Positions 10,434-19,964 of a stretch of DNA of 64,000 bases are shown here, piece by piece (within the stretch, counting starts at the first letter, position 1; the number at the start of each line of letters is the position of its first letter). Location of the stretch: positions 310,001-374,000 of the forward strand of contig JARUPY010000595.1 in the NCBI GenBank assembly GCA_029817715.1. Reading direction: 5' to 3'. The stretch is from Melastoma dodecandrum (Eukaryota; Streptophyta; Magnoliopsida; Myrtales; Melastomataceae). Made by a program: the position numbers and the translations under genes. The notes under the pieces were generated by a model. The model saw nothing but the letters and a program-made list of their open reading frames with translations. It was not told where the DNA came from and ran no database searches.

Positions 10434-10853
10434 ATGATCTCTTCGAACACCTACCTTCTCTTCAACGGCGACTGCGAGGCCGCGCTGAAGCGCTACGCCG
10501 AGGTCCTCGGCGCGAAGGTTCTCTTCATGATGCGCACGAAAGATTCGCCGATGGCGAAGGACTGCCCGCCCGACCAGCTGGATCGTGTGATGCACGCGAC
10601 CTTTACGATCGCAACGAGCGGGTGATGGCCCTCCGACGTGCCGGCCACGTTTTATCGCCAAGCCGACCGGCTTCAACATCAACGTGAACGTCCGATGAGC
10701 CCGCCGACGCCGAGCGTATCTACGCGGCGCTGGCGGAAGGCGGCGAGCAGGACGATGGCGATCACCGAGACCTTTTGGGCCAAGCGGTTCGGCACCTGCG
10801 TCGACCGGTTCGGCGTGCCGTGGATGGTGAACTGCGCGAAGCCTATGGGATGA
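10434..10853 (+). CDS. VOC / PhnB-like glyoxalase-fold protein (frameshifted)
   Basis: Protein of the vicinal-oxygen-chelate superfamily, PhnB-like group (no proven substrate). It opens YLLFNGDCEAALKRYAEVLG, then KDSPMAKDCPPDQLDRVMHATF, a frame change near 10610, the GFNINVNV strand, another near 10700, and ends GTCVDRFGVPWMVNC. Start ATG 10434 has GGAG nine bases upstream; ATG 10419 in the same frame is less well placed. About 139 residues, the normal length. A hairpin follows at 10892-10911. Confidence 0.8.
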
Positions 10854-10891
10854 CCGGCGAGCGGCTTTCGAGCTGAGACACCCGCGAACCT

Positions 10892-10911
10892 GTCGGTGCG
10901 GATGCACCGAC
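10892..10911. terminator. Candidate bidirectional terminator hairpin
   Basis: Perfect 8-bp stem GTCGGTGC-GGAT-GCACCGAC between the convergent VOC and DUF1036-like genes. The position fits a shared terminator, but no clear T tract follows. Confidence 0.4.
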
Positions 10912-10956
10912 GTCGCTTCATACAGCTGACGACGTATTCTCGAAGAAGATCGACGG

Positions 10957-11433
10957 TCATCTTGAGGCGCTGTCTATCGTCCGTTGAATTCTAATTGAGA
11001 TCCCACTCTTCGCCTCGTTCATAGAAGTGCCAATCGAAAAAAACTTTTCCTTCGGGACACCAGGGCAGTAGGCGGTGTCGGTGTCGTGGAACTCGAAACG
11101 GTTGTCCGGATCGAAGCAGTAATCGAGGTTGAAATTGTCGCCGTCTATCGGAGCGGGGATCGTGAACCCGCCACCTGGTTGCCCACCCTGCCGCGCACGT
11201 GAATGTAGAAATGGTCGTCCGGGATCGTGATGGACGCGCATTCGCCGGGAGCGGCCAAGTACCAACCCCTGACGATCGTGCCGCCGGGATGGCTGTGGTC
11301 GCGCAAGGCTTGTTGCGGCGAAAACCTTGTAGGAGAGATGGTTGCAAAGCTTGAATCTGTGAATCTCGGTCTCCGCGCGCGCGAAGCTCGACACGATCGT
11401 CATGAGCCCAGCCGCAAGGACAAAACTACGCAT
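10957..11433 (-). CDS. Exported DUF1036-like protein (frameshifted)
   Basis: The N-terminus MRSFVLAAGLMTIVSSFARA is a clear signal peptide, followed by the DUF1036-like opening KLCNHLSYKVFAAT. In the third frame the middle reads GWYLAAPGECASITIPDDHF, the strand order of DUF1036 proteins, and the frame changes again near 11170 before DGDNFNLDYCFDPDNRF. The true end is unclear: one frame stops at 10957 (taken here), another, shifted at the run of A bases near 11040, ends FYERGEEWDLN at 10991. Probable periplasmic or surface protein of unknown role, divergent from imuA. Confidence 0.6.
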   Translation of the reverse strand: MRSFVLAAGLMTIVSSFARAETEIHRFKLCNHLSYKVFAATSLARPQPSRRHDRQGLVLGRSRRMRVHHDPGRPFLHSRARQGGQPGGGFTIPAPIDGDNFNLDYCFDPDNRFEFHDTDTAYCPGVPKEKFFSIGTSMNEAKSGISIRIQRTIDSASR

Positions 11434-11488
11434 TCAAACCAACTCCGATGACGGATGCCTGATCCCTATCGGAGACAACCGTTTTCGC

Positions 11489-11517
11489 AACCGCAAAAGA
11501 TGAGCACGTTTGCGGTT
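11489..11517. promoter_or_regulatory. 9-bp inverted repeat between divergent DUF1036-like gene and imuA
   Basis: AACCGCAAA and TTTGCGGTT separated by 11 bases. Because both neighbours read away from it, it cannot serve as a terminator for either; an operator or small RNA hairpin are possible. It is 90 bp upstream of the LexA box. Confidence 0.3.
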
Positions 11518-11607
11518 TTGCAGATTTTCGACCGAAGCTGTGCCCCGCTCCCGTTCGCGCGGGTCAAACCGCCGCTTGACTCCCGTCCGAAGCCCAGGAA
11601 TCAATGC

Positions 11608-11622
11608 GAACAAATGCGGAAC
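11608..11622 (+). promoter_or_regulatory. LexA (SOS) box of the imuA operon
   Basis: GAAC-AAATGCG-GAAC is a perfect match to the alphaproteobacterial LexA direct repeat (GAAC-N7-GAAC, equivalently GTTC-N7-GTTC). It ends 20 bp before the imuA ATG, and a possible -35 (TTGACT, 11576-11581) lies upstream. This places imuA-imuB-dnaE2 under SOS control, as known for this cassette in related bacteria. Confidence 0.75.
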
Positions 11623-11642
11623 AATGAGCGTGGGGCGAGCCG

Positions 11643-12497
11643 ATGTCGCGAGGCGGCAGGTCGGAGCGGGTGGAGGTTTTGCGCGACGCGATCACCCGTA
11701 TCGCGGGCGACGGCGCCGCGTCCTTCGCCGGCGGGCAGGCGGGCGGGCGCGTGCCGCTCGGTCAAAACCTCCCGCTCGACCGCCTGCTGCGCGGCGGGCT
11801 CGCCCGCGGTCGGCTGCATGAGGTCGTGGCGGCAGCGCCGGGCGACGTGGGCGCCGCCTCGGGCTTCGCCCTGGCGCTCGCCGCGCGCGCGGGCGACGGC
11901 CCGCGTCGTCTGGATCCTGGAGGACGCGGCGCGCGCCGAGCACGGCATGCCCTACGCCCCCGGCCTCGCCGCGCATGGGCTCGACCCCGCCCGTCTCGTC
12001 GTCGTCGCCACAGCCGGCGCGCGCGACAGTTTTTTGGGCGATGGAGGAGGCGCTGAAGGCCGGCGCCGGCGCCGTCGTCGCCGAGCTCTGGGGGACAAAA
12101 GCCTACGATCTCGTCGCCTCGCGCCGCCTCGTGCTGGCGGCGCAGAGGGGCGGCGGCCTGGGGCTCCTCGTGCCGCACGGCGGGCCCGGCCTCGCAAAAA
12201 CCCTGTCGACGGCGGCGACGACCCGTTTCGAGGTCGCGGCCCTGCCGAGCGCCGCCCTGGCCGCGGCCGCGGGGCCGCCTGCCGTTGCCCGGTCGCGCCG
12301 CCGTCGCCGTGCGCCTCGCGCGCATCCGCGCCGGACCGGCGGGCCACGATCCGGACCGGTTCTGGCCGCTGGCCTGGGATCACGCGGAGGCTCTGTTTCG
12401 TGACGCGTTACCTGTCGCTCCACCTGCCGACCTTGCCGACCGACCGCCTCGCCAAATGGCGCGAGAAGCGGCGGACCACGGACGCCACGCAGCCTGA
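11643..12497 (+). CDS. imuA: ImuA, SOS mutasome accessory protein (frameshifted)
   Basis: RecA/SulA-like accessory protein of the ImuA-ImuB-DnaE2 translesion mutasome. It starts ATG 11643 with LPLDRLLRGGLARGRLHEVV, then RVVWILEDAARAEHG in another frame, RATVFWAMEEALKAGAGAVVAELWG, and finally VAVRLARIRAGPAGHDPDRF and WPLAWDHAEALF. Frame changes lie near 11900, 12028 and 12290. I end it at TGA 12495-12497, in the frame of the last block, which overlaps imuB; a stop at 12401-12403 in another frame would give a more usual length (about 253 residues). First gene of the LexA-controlled cassette. Confidence 0.82.
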
Positions 12498-13986
12498 CCA
12501 GACACGGCCGCCGCCTCGTTACCGTCGCCAAGGTGAAGAGCGCCTACCGTCTCGTCGCGCTCGACCACACCGCCGCCGCACTCGGCCTCAGGCCCGGCCT
12601 GCCGCTCGCCGACAGCGCGCGGCATGCATCCCGGCCTCGACGTGCATGCTTCCGACCCCGCGGCCGACGCGATGACGCTCGCCGGCATCGTCGACTGGTG
12701 CCGCCTTTTCACCCCGCTCGCCGCGCCCGACGGCGCGGACGGCGCCATGCTCGACATCACCGGCGCCGCGCACCTCTTCGGCGGCGAGACGGCGCTGATG
12801 ACGACGATCGCCGGCCGCCTCGCCGCCCAGGGCTTTGCCGCCGTCACCGCGATCGCCGGGACGCCGGCCGCCGCCTGGGCGCTTGCCCGGCATGACACCC
12901 AAAGCAATGGCTCCCGCCGCCATGTCGCCGAGGACACGAGCGCGGCGGAGATCGCAAAGCTCTTCGCGCCGATGCCGCTCGCCGCCCTGCGTCTCGACGA
13001 GACGGCGGTCGCCCGGCTCGGCCAAGCGGGGCTGCGGCGCATCGGCGACCTCCTGCTGCGCCCGCGCGCGCCGCTCGCCGCCCGCTTCGGCCCGCGGCCT
13101 CCATCAGCGCCTGGACGAGCTTCTCGGCCAGGCGAAGATGCCGATCTCGCCGCGCTTCGAGGCGCCGCCGTTCGTGGCCGAGCGACGCTTCGCGGAGGGC
13201 ATCGCGCGCCGCGAGGACGTCGAGGCGACGATCCTCGCGCTTGCCCACGATCTCTGCGGACTGCTGGCCCGCCACGGCGAGGGGGCGCGCCGGCTCGATG
13301 TCGCACTCTACCGCGTCGACGGCGTCGTGAAGCATCTCGAAGCCGGCACCAGCCGGCCACTGCGCGATCCCGACGCGATGGCGCGGCTCTTCCGCGAGCG
13401 CATCGAGGCCGCCGGCGAGGAGGGGCTCGAGACAGGCTACGGGTTCGAGGTGGTGCGCCTCGCGGCGCTTTCCGCCGAGCGGCTCGATCCGGCGCAGGCC
13501 GGCTGGGATGCGGCTGGCGTCGCGGACGATCTCGACGATCTCGTCGACCGGCTCGGCGCCCGCTTCGGCCTCGGCCGGGTCCAGCGGCTCGCCTGCGCCG
13601 ACGCGCACCAGCCCGAGCGCGCCGCTGTCGCCCTGCCCGCCGCCGCACGGGCGAAGGCGGCGGCCCTGTCCTCCCGCCGCGGAGGCCAATGCGAGCCTGC
13701 CCGAGCGGCGATTCGCCTGCTCGAGCAGCCCGAGCCGATCGAGACCTTGGCCGAGGTGCCGGACGGGCCGCCCCTGCGGTTCCGCTGGCGCCGCGTGTTG
13801 CACGAGGTGGCGGCCATCGAGGGGCCGGAGCGCATCGGCCCCAACTGGTGGCGCCGGGGATGCGGGTTCACGCGCGATTATTTTCGCGCGGAAGACACCG
13901 ACGGGCGCCGCTTCTGGCTCTATCGCGAGGGCCTCTACCGCGAGGCGCAGGCGCCGCGCTGGTTCCTGCACGGATTCTTCGCGTGA
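12400..13986 (+). CDS. imuB: ImuB, Y-family polymerase-like mutasome protein (frameshifted)
   Basis: Catalytically inactive Y-family DNA-polymerase homologue that links ImuA and DnaE2 in damage-induced mutagenesis. Start GTG 12400 gives TRYLSLHLPTLPTDRLA, a typical opening; then VAKVKSAYRLVALDHTAAAL, HPGLDVHASDPAADA, the palm-like GAMLDITGAAHLFGGE, LGQAGLRRIGDLL, and from 13090 one long intact frame to the end (GPNWWRRGCGFTRDYF, PRWFLHGFFA). Shifts near 12500, 12620 and 13095. 529 codons, the normal length. It overlaps imuA; a 183-bp spacer with a composite repeat separates it from dnaE2. Confidence 0.87.
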
Positions 13987-14007
13987 TGGGGGCGTGCGAT
14001 GCTCTTT

Positions 14008-14155
14008 CCTTCTCCCGCTTGCGGGAGAAGGTGGCCCCGCGGAGCGGGGTCGGATGAGGGGCGGTGCCGCTTCTCCTTCAATGCAGGCGAAGGCAGCAAG
14101 TCCCCTCATCCGTCCACGGCTTCGCCGCGACACCTTCTCCCGCAAGCGGGAGAAG
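14008..14155. repeat. Composite palindromic repeat A1 (imuB-dnaE2 spacer)
   Basis: Two copies of a palindromic unit in inverted order: CCTTCTCCCGC-TT-GCGGGAGAAGG (14008-14031) leading to GGATGAGGGG (14052-14061), then the mirror CCCCTCATCC (14102-14111) leading to CCTTCTCCCGC-AA-GCGGGAGAAG (14133-14155). It fills most of the gap between imuB and dnaE2. Same family as 14681-14828 and 16962-17017; such elements are dispersed in many Hyphomicrobiales genomes. Confidence 0.85.
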
Positions 14156-14169
14156 AAAGGCGCGAGACC

Positions 14170-17100
14170 ATGATCCGCTACGCGGACCCGGACGGCTACG
14201 CCGAGTTCGGCGTCGCCACGAACTTCTCCTTCCTGCGCGGCGCCTCGCACCCGGAAGAGCTCGTGGCGCAGGCGATCGCGCTGGGGCTCGCCGGCAACGG
14301 CATCGCGGATCGCAACACGCTCGCCGGCGTGGTGCGCGCGCACCTCTTCCTGCGCCATAACAAAGAGGCCGGCGGGTGACCTGCGCGTGGTGCCGGGCGC
14401 GCGGCTCGTCTTCTGCGACGGCACGCCGGACATTCTCGCCTACCCGCGCGACCGCGACGCCTATGGGCGACTCTGTCGGCTTCTCACCGTCGGCAACGTC
14501 CGCGCGGAAAAAGGCGGCTGCCACCTCGTCCTCGACGACCTGCTCGCCTGGCAGGATGGCCTGCAGCTGATCGCCCTGCCCGGCTCGAGCTTCGATGCGG
14601 AGGTCGAGGGGCGAATCGCGAAGCGAGCCCTACGAGGATTTTGGCGAGGATGAGCAGATGCCGGATGAGGCGAGCGTCATCCTTCTCCCGCTTGCGGGAG
14701 AAGGTGGCCCTTGCGCCAGCAAGGGGCGGATGAGGGGGCTTGCCGCTTCTCCTGAGTCGAAGGACGAAGCGGCACCGCCCCTCATCCGACCCGCTTCGCG
14801 GGCCACCTTCTCCCGCAAGGGGAGAAGGGAAGCCGACGCGCTCGCCCGCCTCGCGGCCGCCTGCCCCGGCCGGCTGTGGATCGGCGCGACCATGACCTAC
14901 GGCGCGAGCCCGCGCGGCGACCTCGCCCGGCGCCGCCGCCTCGCCGACCGGCTCGGCGTGCCGCTCGTCGCCACCAACGACACGGTCATGCACGATCCCG
15001 CGCGCCGGCCGCTCGCCGACCGTCGTCACGTGCGTGCGCCACGGCACCACGCTCGAGGCGGCGGGGAAGAAGCTCGCCGCCAATGCCGAGCGCCACCTGA
15101 AGCCGGCCGCCGAGATGCGCCGCCTCTTCGCCGAAGCGCCGGAGGCGGTAACCGAGAGCCTGCGATTTCTGGAAACTCTCGCCTTCTCGCTCGACGAACT
15201 CGGCAACGACTATCCGCACGAATTGCGCGAGGGCTATGCGAGCCCGCAGGAGGCGCTGGCCGCCTTCGCCGCCGAGGGCGCCAAGCGCCGCTATCCCAAG
15301 GGCGTGCCGCCGGATGTCACCAAGGCGATCGCCCCACGAGCTCGCGCTCGTGAAGCAGATGGATTACGCGGCCTATTTCCTGACCGTGCACGACATCGTG
15401 CGCTTCGCCCGCTCGCAGGACCTCCTCTGCCAGGGACGCGGCTCGGCCGCCAATTCGACGCTGTGCTTTTGCCTCGGCGTGACCGAGGTCGACCCGGCGC
15501 GCCAGCACGTGCTGTTCGAGCGCTTCATCTCCAAGGAGCGCGACCAGCCGCCCGACATCGACGTGGATTTCGAGCACGAGCGGCGCGAAGAGGTCATTCA
15601 GTACATCTACACCAAGTACGGCCGCGAGCGCGCCGCCCTCGCCGCGACGGTCATCTCCTACCGCACCCGCTCGGCGATCCCGCGAGGTCGGCAAGGTCTT
15701 CGGCCTGTCGGAGGATGCGATCGGCGCGCTCTCGGGCACCGTCTGGGGCTACGGCGAGGCGTCCGGCTTCGGGCGTCAACGAGGGCGAGGCGCGCCGCGC
15801 CGGGTTCGATCCCGCCGAGCCCGGCCTCGCCCGTGTGCTGGCGCTGGCGAAAGAGCTCTCCGGGTTCCCGCGCCATCTGTCGCAGCACAGCGGCGGCTTT
15901 CCGTCATCACCCGCTCGCGGCTCGACGAGGTCGTGCCGATCGCCAACGCGAAGATGGCGGAGCGCACCACCATCGAGTGGGACAAGGACGACCTCGACGC
16001 GCTCGGGATGCTCAAGGTCGACGTGCTGGCGCTCGGCATGCTCACCTGCCTGCGCGGCTGCTTCGATCTTTTATCCGCGCACTACGGACGCACCGAGACG
16101 CTCGCCTCGCTGCCGGCCGAGGACCCGGCCGTCTACGCGATGATCCAGAAGGCCGATACGATCGCGTCTTCCAGATCGAGAGCCAGCGCGCAAGATGTCG
16201 ATGCTGCCTCGGCTCAAGCCCGCGACCTTCTACGATCTCGTCATCGAGGTGGCGATCGTGCGGCCCGGCCCGATCCAGGGCGACATGGTGCACCCCTACC
16301 TGCGCCGCCGCAACAAGGAGGAAGCCGTGACCTATCCCGGCCCCCCCGGCGAACTGGAAAGCGTGCTGGGCAAGACGCTGGGCGTGCCGCTGTTTCAGGA
16401 GCAGGCGATGAAGCTTGCCATCGTCGCGGCCAGATTCACCCCGTCCGAGGCCGACGGGCTGCGCCGCGCCATGGCGGACCTTCAAGCGCGTCGGCACGAT
16501 CTCGACTTTCTACGTACAAGATGGTGCGCGGCATGGTCCGATCGCGGCTACCCGGAAGAGTTCGCGACGCGCTGCTTCAAGCAGATCGAAGGCTTCGGCA
16601 CCTACGGCTTTCCCGAAAGCCACGCGGCCTCGTTCGCCTTGTTGGTTTACGCCTCGGCCTGGATGAAGTGCCGCTATCCCGACGTCTTCGCCTGCGCGCT
16701 GCTCAACAGCCAGCCGATGGGGTTCTACGCGCCGGCGCAGATCGTGCGGGATGCGCGCGAGCACGGCGTCGAGGTGGCGGAAGTGGATGTGAATTTTTTC
16801 GGAGTGGGATTGCACGCTGTTTGTCCCCGTCATTGCGAGCGAAGCGAAGCAATCCAGGGGCGGCGGGACACAAACCTCCGAGACCGCGCCCTGCGGCCCC
16901 TGGATTGCTTCGCCTTCGGCTCGCAATGACGAGTTCGGGGCGATCGACGCAGGCGGCGGGTCCCCTCATCCGACCCCGCTTCGCGGGGGCCACCTTCTCC
17001 CCGCAAGCGGGAGAAGGAAGAGCCTCGCCCGTCCGTCCACCCCGCGCCACGCGGACCGCGCGCACGACATTCACGGCGACCACGCGATCCGGCTCGGCTT

Positions 17101-17957
17101 TCGCCTGGTGAAGGGCCTCGCCAGGGTCGACATGGATCGCCTCGTCGCGCGGCGCGGCGCCGGCTACCGATTCCATCCGCGACCTGTGGCTACGTGCCGA
17201 GATCACGCCCGCCGTGCTCGAAAAAGCTCGCCGAGGCCGACGCCTTCCGCTCGCTCGGGCTCGACCGGCGCGAAAGCGCTGTGGATCGTCCGCGGGCTGA
17301 ACCGCGCCGGCGACAAGGACGACCTGCCGCTGCTCCGCGCGCTCTTCCTTCGTCGAGCGCGAGCCCGAGGCCAAGCTGCCGCCGATGCCGCTCGGGCCAG
17401 CATGTGGTCGAGGACTATCGCCATCTCTCGCTGAGCCTGAAAGCGCAATCCCGTCAGCTTCGTGCGCAACCAGCTCGCCGGCGATGCTGCGGGCCGAGGT
17501 GCTGGCCACGCATCCCGCGAACCAGCGGGTCACCGTTGCCGGTCTCGTGCTCGTGCGCCAGCGCCCGGGTTCGGCCAAGGGCACGATCTTCCTGACGATC
17601 GAGGACGAGACCGGCGTCGCCAACGTGATCGTCTGGCCGAAGGTCCTTCGAGGCGCTGCGGGCCGATCGTCATCGGCTCGCGCTTCATCGCCCGTCACCG
17701 GTCGCCTGCAGCGCGAGGGCGACGTTCGCCCACATCGTGGCGGAGAAGGCGGAGGACCTGACCAGGCTCCTCACCTTGCTCTCGAGCATGGGGACGGCTG
17801 GCCTGGCCCGCGCCGACCACGTCCGTCGGCCGCTCCTCGAGCCGCGACAGCGTCGCACGGAAGCCGCGGCGATGCCGCGCCTCTTCGAGGACGCACCGGC
17901 CGGGTCCTTCGGGCTCGCTGCGCGACGTGCTGCCGAAAGGCCGCAACTTCCAACTGA
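14170..17957 (+). CDS. dnaE2: Error-prone DNA polymerase DnaE2 with translated repeat inserts (many frameshifts)
   Basis: Alpha-subunit-like C-family polymerase for SOS mutagenesis. From ATG 14170: the PHP domain ([20 protein letters not shown]), [36 protein letters not shown], the palm with [15 protein letters not shown] and the catalytic-aspartate motif [40 protein letters not shown], the helix-hairpin-helix and OB regions, and [15 protein letters not shown] infer the end RNFH and TGA 17955-17957 (extra A in CCAACTGA), the usual DnaE2 terminus. At least ten single-base shifts. Unusually, three repeat units (14681-14828, 16828-16931, 16962-17017) lie inside and are read through without a stop: the first in the PHP region, the others between SEWDCTL and [12 protein letters not shown]. 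About 1260 codons, longer than usual (about 1050-1150). Confidence 0.88.
14681..14828. repeat. Composite palindromic repeat A2, inside dnaE2
   Basis: Same architecture and length (148 bp) as A1: CCTTCTCCCGC-TT-GCGGGAGAAGG (14681-14704), GGATGAGGGG (14728-14737), CCCCTCATCC (14778-14787), and a slightly degenerate right palindrome (14806-14828). It lies within the dnaE2 PHP region and is open in the dnaE2 frame ([11 protein letters not shown] ... [17 protein letters not shown]). Confidence 0.85.
16828..16931. repeat. Palindromic repeat B1, inside dnaE2
   Basis: A 104-bp imperfect palindrome: CGTCATTGCGAGC at the left, AATCCAGGGGC and its mirror GCCCCTGGATT towards the centre, and GCTCGCAATGACG at the right. 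It lies inside dnaE2 and is open in the gene's frame, giving the peptide [11 protein letters not shown] second copy is at 46656-46758. Confidence 0.85.
16962..17017. repeat. Half palindromic repeat A3, inside dnaE2
   Basis: Right half only of the A element: CCCCTCATCC followed by a GCTTCGCGG stem and CCTTCTCCCCGC-AA-GCGGGAGAAGG. It starts 30 bp after B1 and is also translated in frame ([20 protein letters not shown]). Confidence 0.8.
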
Positions 17958-18142
17958 AAACCACTGCGCGCGCCCGGTCCGGTAGTCATAAAGGACGGCC
18001 GAGCGATATCGATCGCGGCATCGATCCCTTGGGGTGTAACCTTCGTGACGCGACAGTCGAATTCGGGTCGGATCCCATCGGGCCTCGACCCTCAGCCGGA
18101 TGACGCAGACACGTTCCGATATGCGGGACCGACAGGACGAAC

Positions 18143-19010
18143 ATGACAGATCAGACAGCCGAGGCGGTCGTGCCGCCGCAAAGCGTCCCCGCGGCGCATT
18201 CTCGTCTTTCGCCACAGCGCATGGGTGCGCCTCACGCACTGGATCTGGGTCGTCTCGCTGACGATCCTCTTCATGAGCGGGCTGCAAATCTTCAAACGCC
18301 CACCCGAGCCTCAACTTCGGCAACACGACCACCTTCGGCCAACACTGCGAAGGGGCAGAGCCCGCTCATTCTCGATATCGACAACGACGGCAACCAGGGT
18401 GTCACCACGATCCTCGGCCACACGTTCGACACGACGGGCGTTCTCGGCGTCTCGAACGGGCCGGACGGCTTGTCGGCGCAGGGGTTTCCGAGCTGGATGA
18501 CCATTCCCGCCCGAGCGAGACCTCGCGACGGGGCGCCACTGGCACTTCCTGTTCGCCTGGATCCTCGTAATCAACGCCCTGGTCTACATCGCCTATAGCG
18601 TCATGAGCGGCCACTTCCTGCGCGACAATCGTCCCCGCGCCTGCGCGAGTACAGGGACATCCCGCACGACATCGTGAACCACTTGAAGCTGCGCTTCTCG
18701 CACGGGCCCGGCGCACCGCAGTACAACATCCTGCAAAAGCTCGCCTACGCGTCGATCCTGTTCGTGGTCCTGCCAGTCCTTGTGCTCGCCGGCCTCGAGA
18801 TGTCGCCGCGCATCGACGCCGCCCTGCCCTGGCTGCGCGACCTCTTCGGCGGCCGTCAAAGTGCCCGCACGATCCATTTCCTGATGGCTTGGACGCTCGT
18901 ACGCCTTCGTCGTCGTCCACGTCGTCATGGTCGTCCTCTCGGGACTATTCAACAATTTGCGCTCCATGGTGACCCGCCGGTTCGCGGTCGATCGGGGAGA
19001 AACGCCATGA
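18143..19010 (+). CDS. Membrane cytochrome b, b561-like (frameshifted)
   Basis: Diheme membrane cytochrome b that likely passes electrons between quinol and the periplasmic molybdoenzyme encoded next. Start ATG 18143 has AGGA upstream. Membrane segments: RLTHWIWVVSLTILFMSG, HFLFAWILVINALVYIAY, LAYASILFVVLPVLVLAG and IHFLMAWTLVAFVVVHVV, with histidines placed as axial heme ligands (THW, HWH, TIHF, VVHV). Frame changes near 18200, 18300, 18350, 18515, 18630 and 18900. A periplasmic loop contains LDIDNDGNQG, an acidic DxDxDG pattern. TGA 19008-19010; the next gene starts 12 bp later. Confidence 0.8.
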
Positions 19011-19022
19011 ACGGTACACACG

Positions 19023-19824
19023 ATGACGCTCGATCGCCGCACCTTCGTCGCCGGCGCGGCCGGCCTCGCGCTGGCGGGATGCGACCGCGTCGCCGCGACC
19101 AAGCAGGGCCAGGGCGCGCTCGACGCCGGCGGCACGCTGACCTACGAGGCCTCGAAAGCCCTGCCGGCGGGCCAGCCTCGCCGCCGGAATATCCGTCCTC
19201 GGCGATCAGCGCCTTCTTCAAGCCGAACGGCTCGATCGACCCGAAGGACCCTGGCAACAAGAAGCTCGCGGGTGGAGCAGTTCAAGAGCTACGCGCTGGA
19301 GGTCGGCGGCCCTTGTCGAGAAGCCGCGCTCGTTCACCCTGACGGAGCTGCGGGCGATGCCCGTGCGCACGCAGATCACCCGGCACGATTTGCGTCGAGG
19401 GCTGGAGCTGCATCGGGCAATGGACCGGCGTCCCGTTGCACGCGTTGCTCGACGCCGTCGACGTGAAGCCGGAGGCGCGCTTCGTCGTATTCCAATGTTT
19501 CGACCGTTACGACACGGATTACACGACCGACGAGGTCCAGCAGGGCAATTCGCTGGATGGCCCGCCGCCGCGCTTCTACGGCTCGATCGGCATGGCCGGA
19601 CGCCGTGCATCCCGCAGACCTTGCTCGGCCTACGACATTGAACGGCGCGCCCGCTGACCGTCGCGCACGGCGCTCCCGTCCGGCTGCGCATCGAGCGCCA
19701 GCTCGGCTACAAGAACACCAAGTACATCGACAGGATCGAGCTGGTGTCGAGCTTCGCCGACATCGGCCAGGGCAAGGGCGGCTATTGGGAAGACAACGGC
19801 TACGCCTGGTACGGCGGAATCTGA
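19023..19824 (+). CDS. Molybdopterin-dependent oxidoreductase, sulfite-oxidase-like (frameshifted)
   Basis: Periplasmic Mo-enzyme of the sulfite oxidase/YedY fold. The N-terminus MTLDRRTFVAGAAGLALAGC is a twin-arginine signal, possibly with a lipobox cysteine. The Mo-ligand cysteine appears in ICVEGWSCIGQWTGV after one shift near 19392 (an extra T); then LHALLDAVDVKPEARFVVFQCFD, VQQGNSLDGPPPRFYGSIGM, VRLRIERQLGYKNTKYIDRIEL and the end GGYWEDNGYAWYGGI. Shifts also near 19175, 19270, 19310, 19590 and 19650. 267 codons. It forms a two-gene unit with the cytochrome b, which probably exchanges electrons with it; the physiological substrate is unknown. Confidence 0.82.
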
Positions 19825-19964
19825 CGGGAACCGGCCAAGAACCGACAGGCCCTGCGAAGAACCAGGATGGCCCTGCCGAGAAACCAGCAAGGAAAAGCCG
19901 CTTGCCGATTCCGGTGCCCGCTCGATAAGCCAGGGTCTCGCCAGAAGGCTGTCCGGACCCCCGC

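Noticed and set aside
14008..17017. Could the repeats be a CRISPR array or transposon ends
   Set aside because: Units are palindromic, irregularly spaced and few, with no spacers, no cas genes and no transposase; they fit dispersed palindromic elements.
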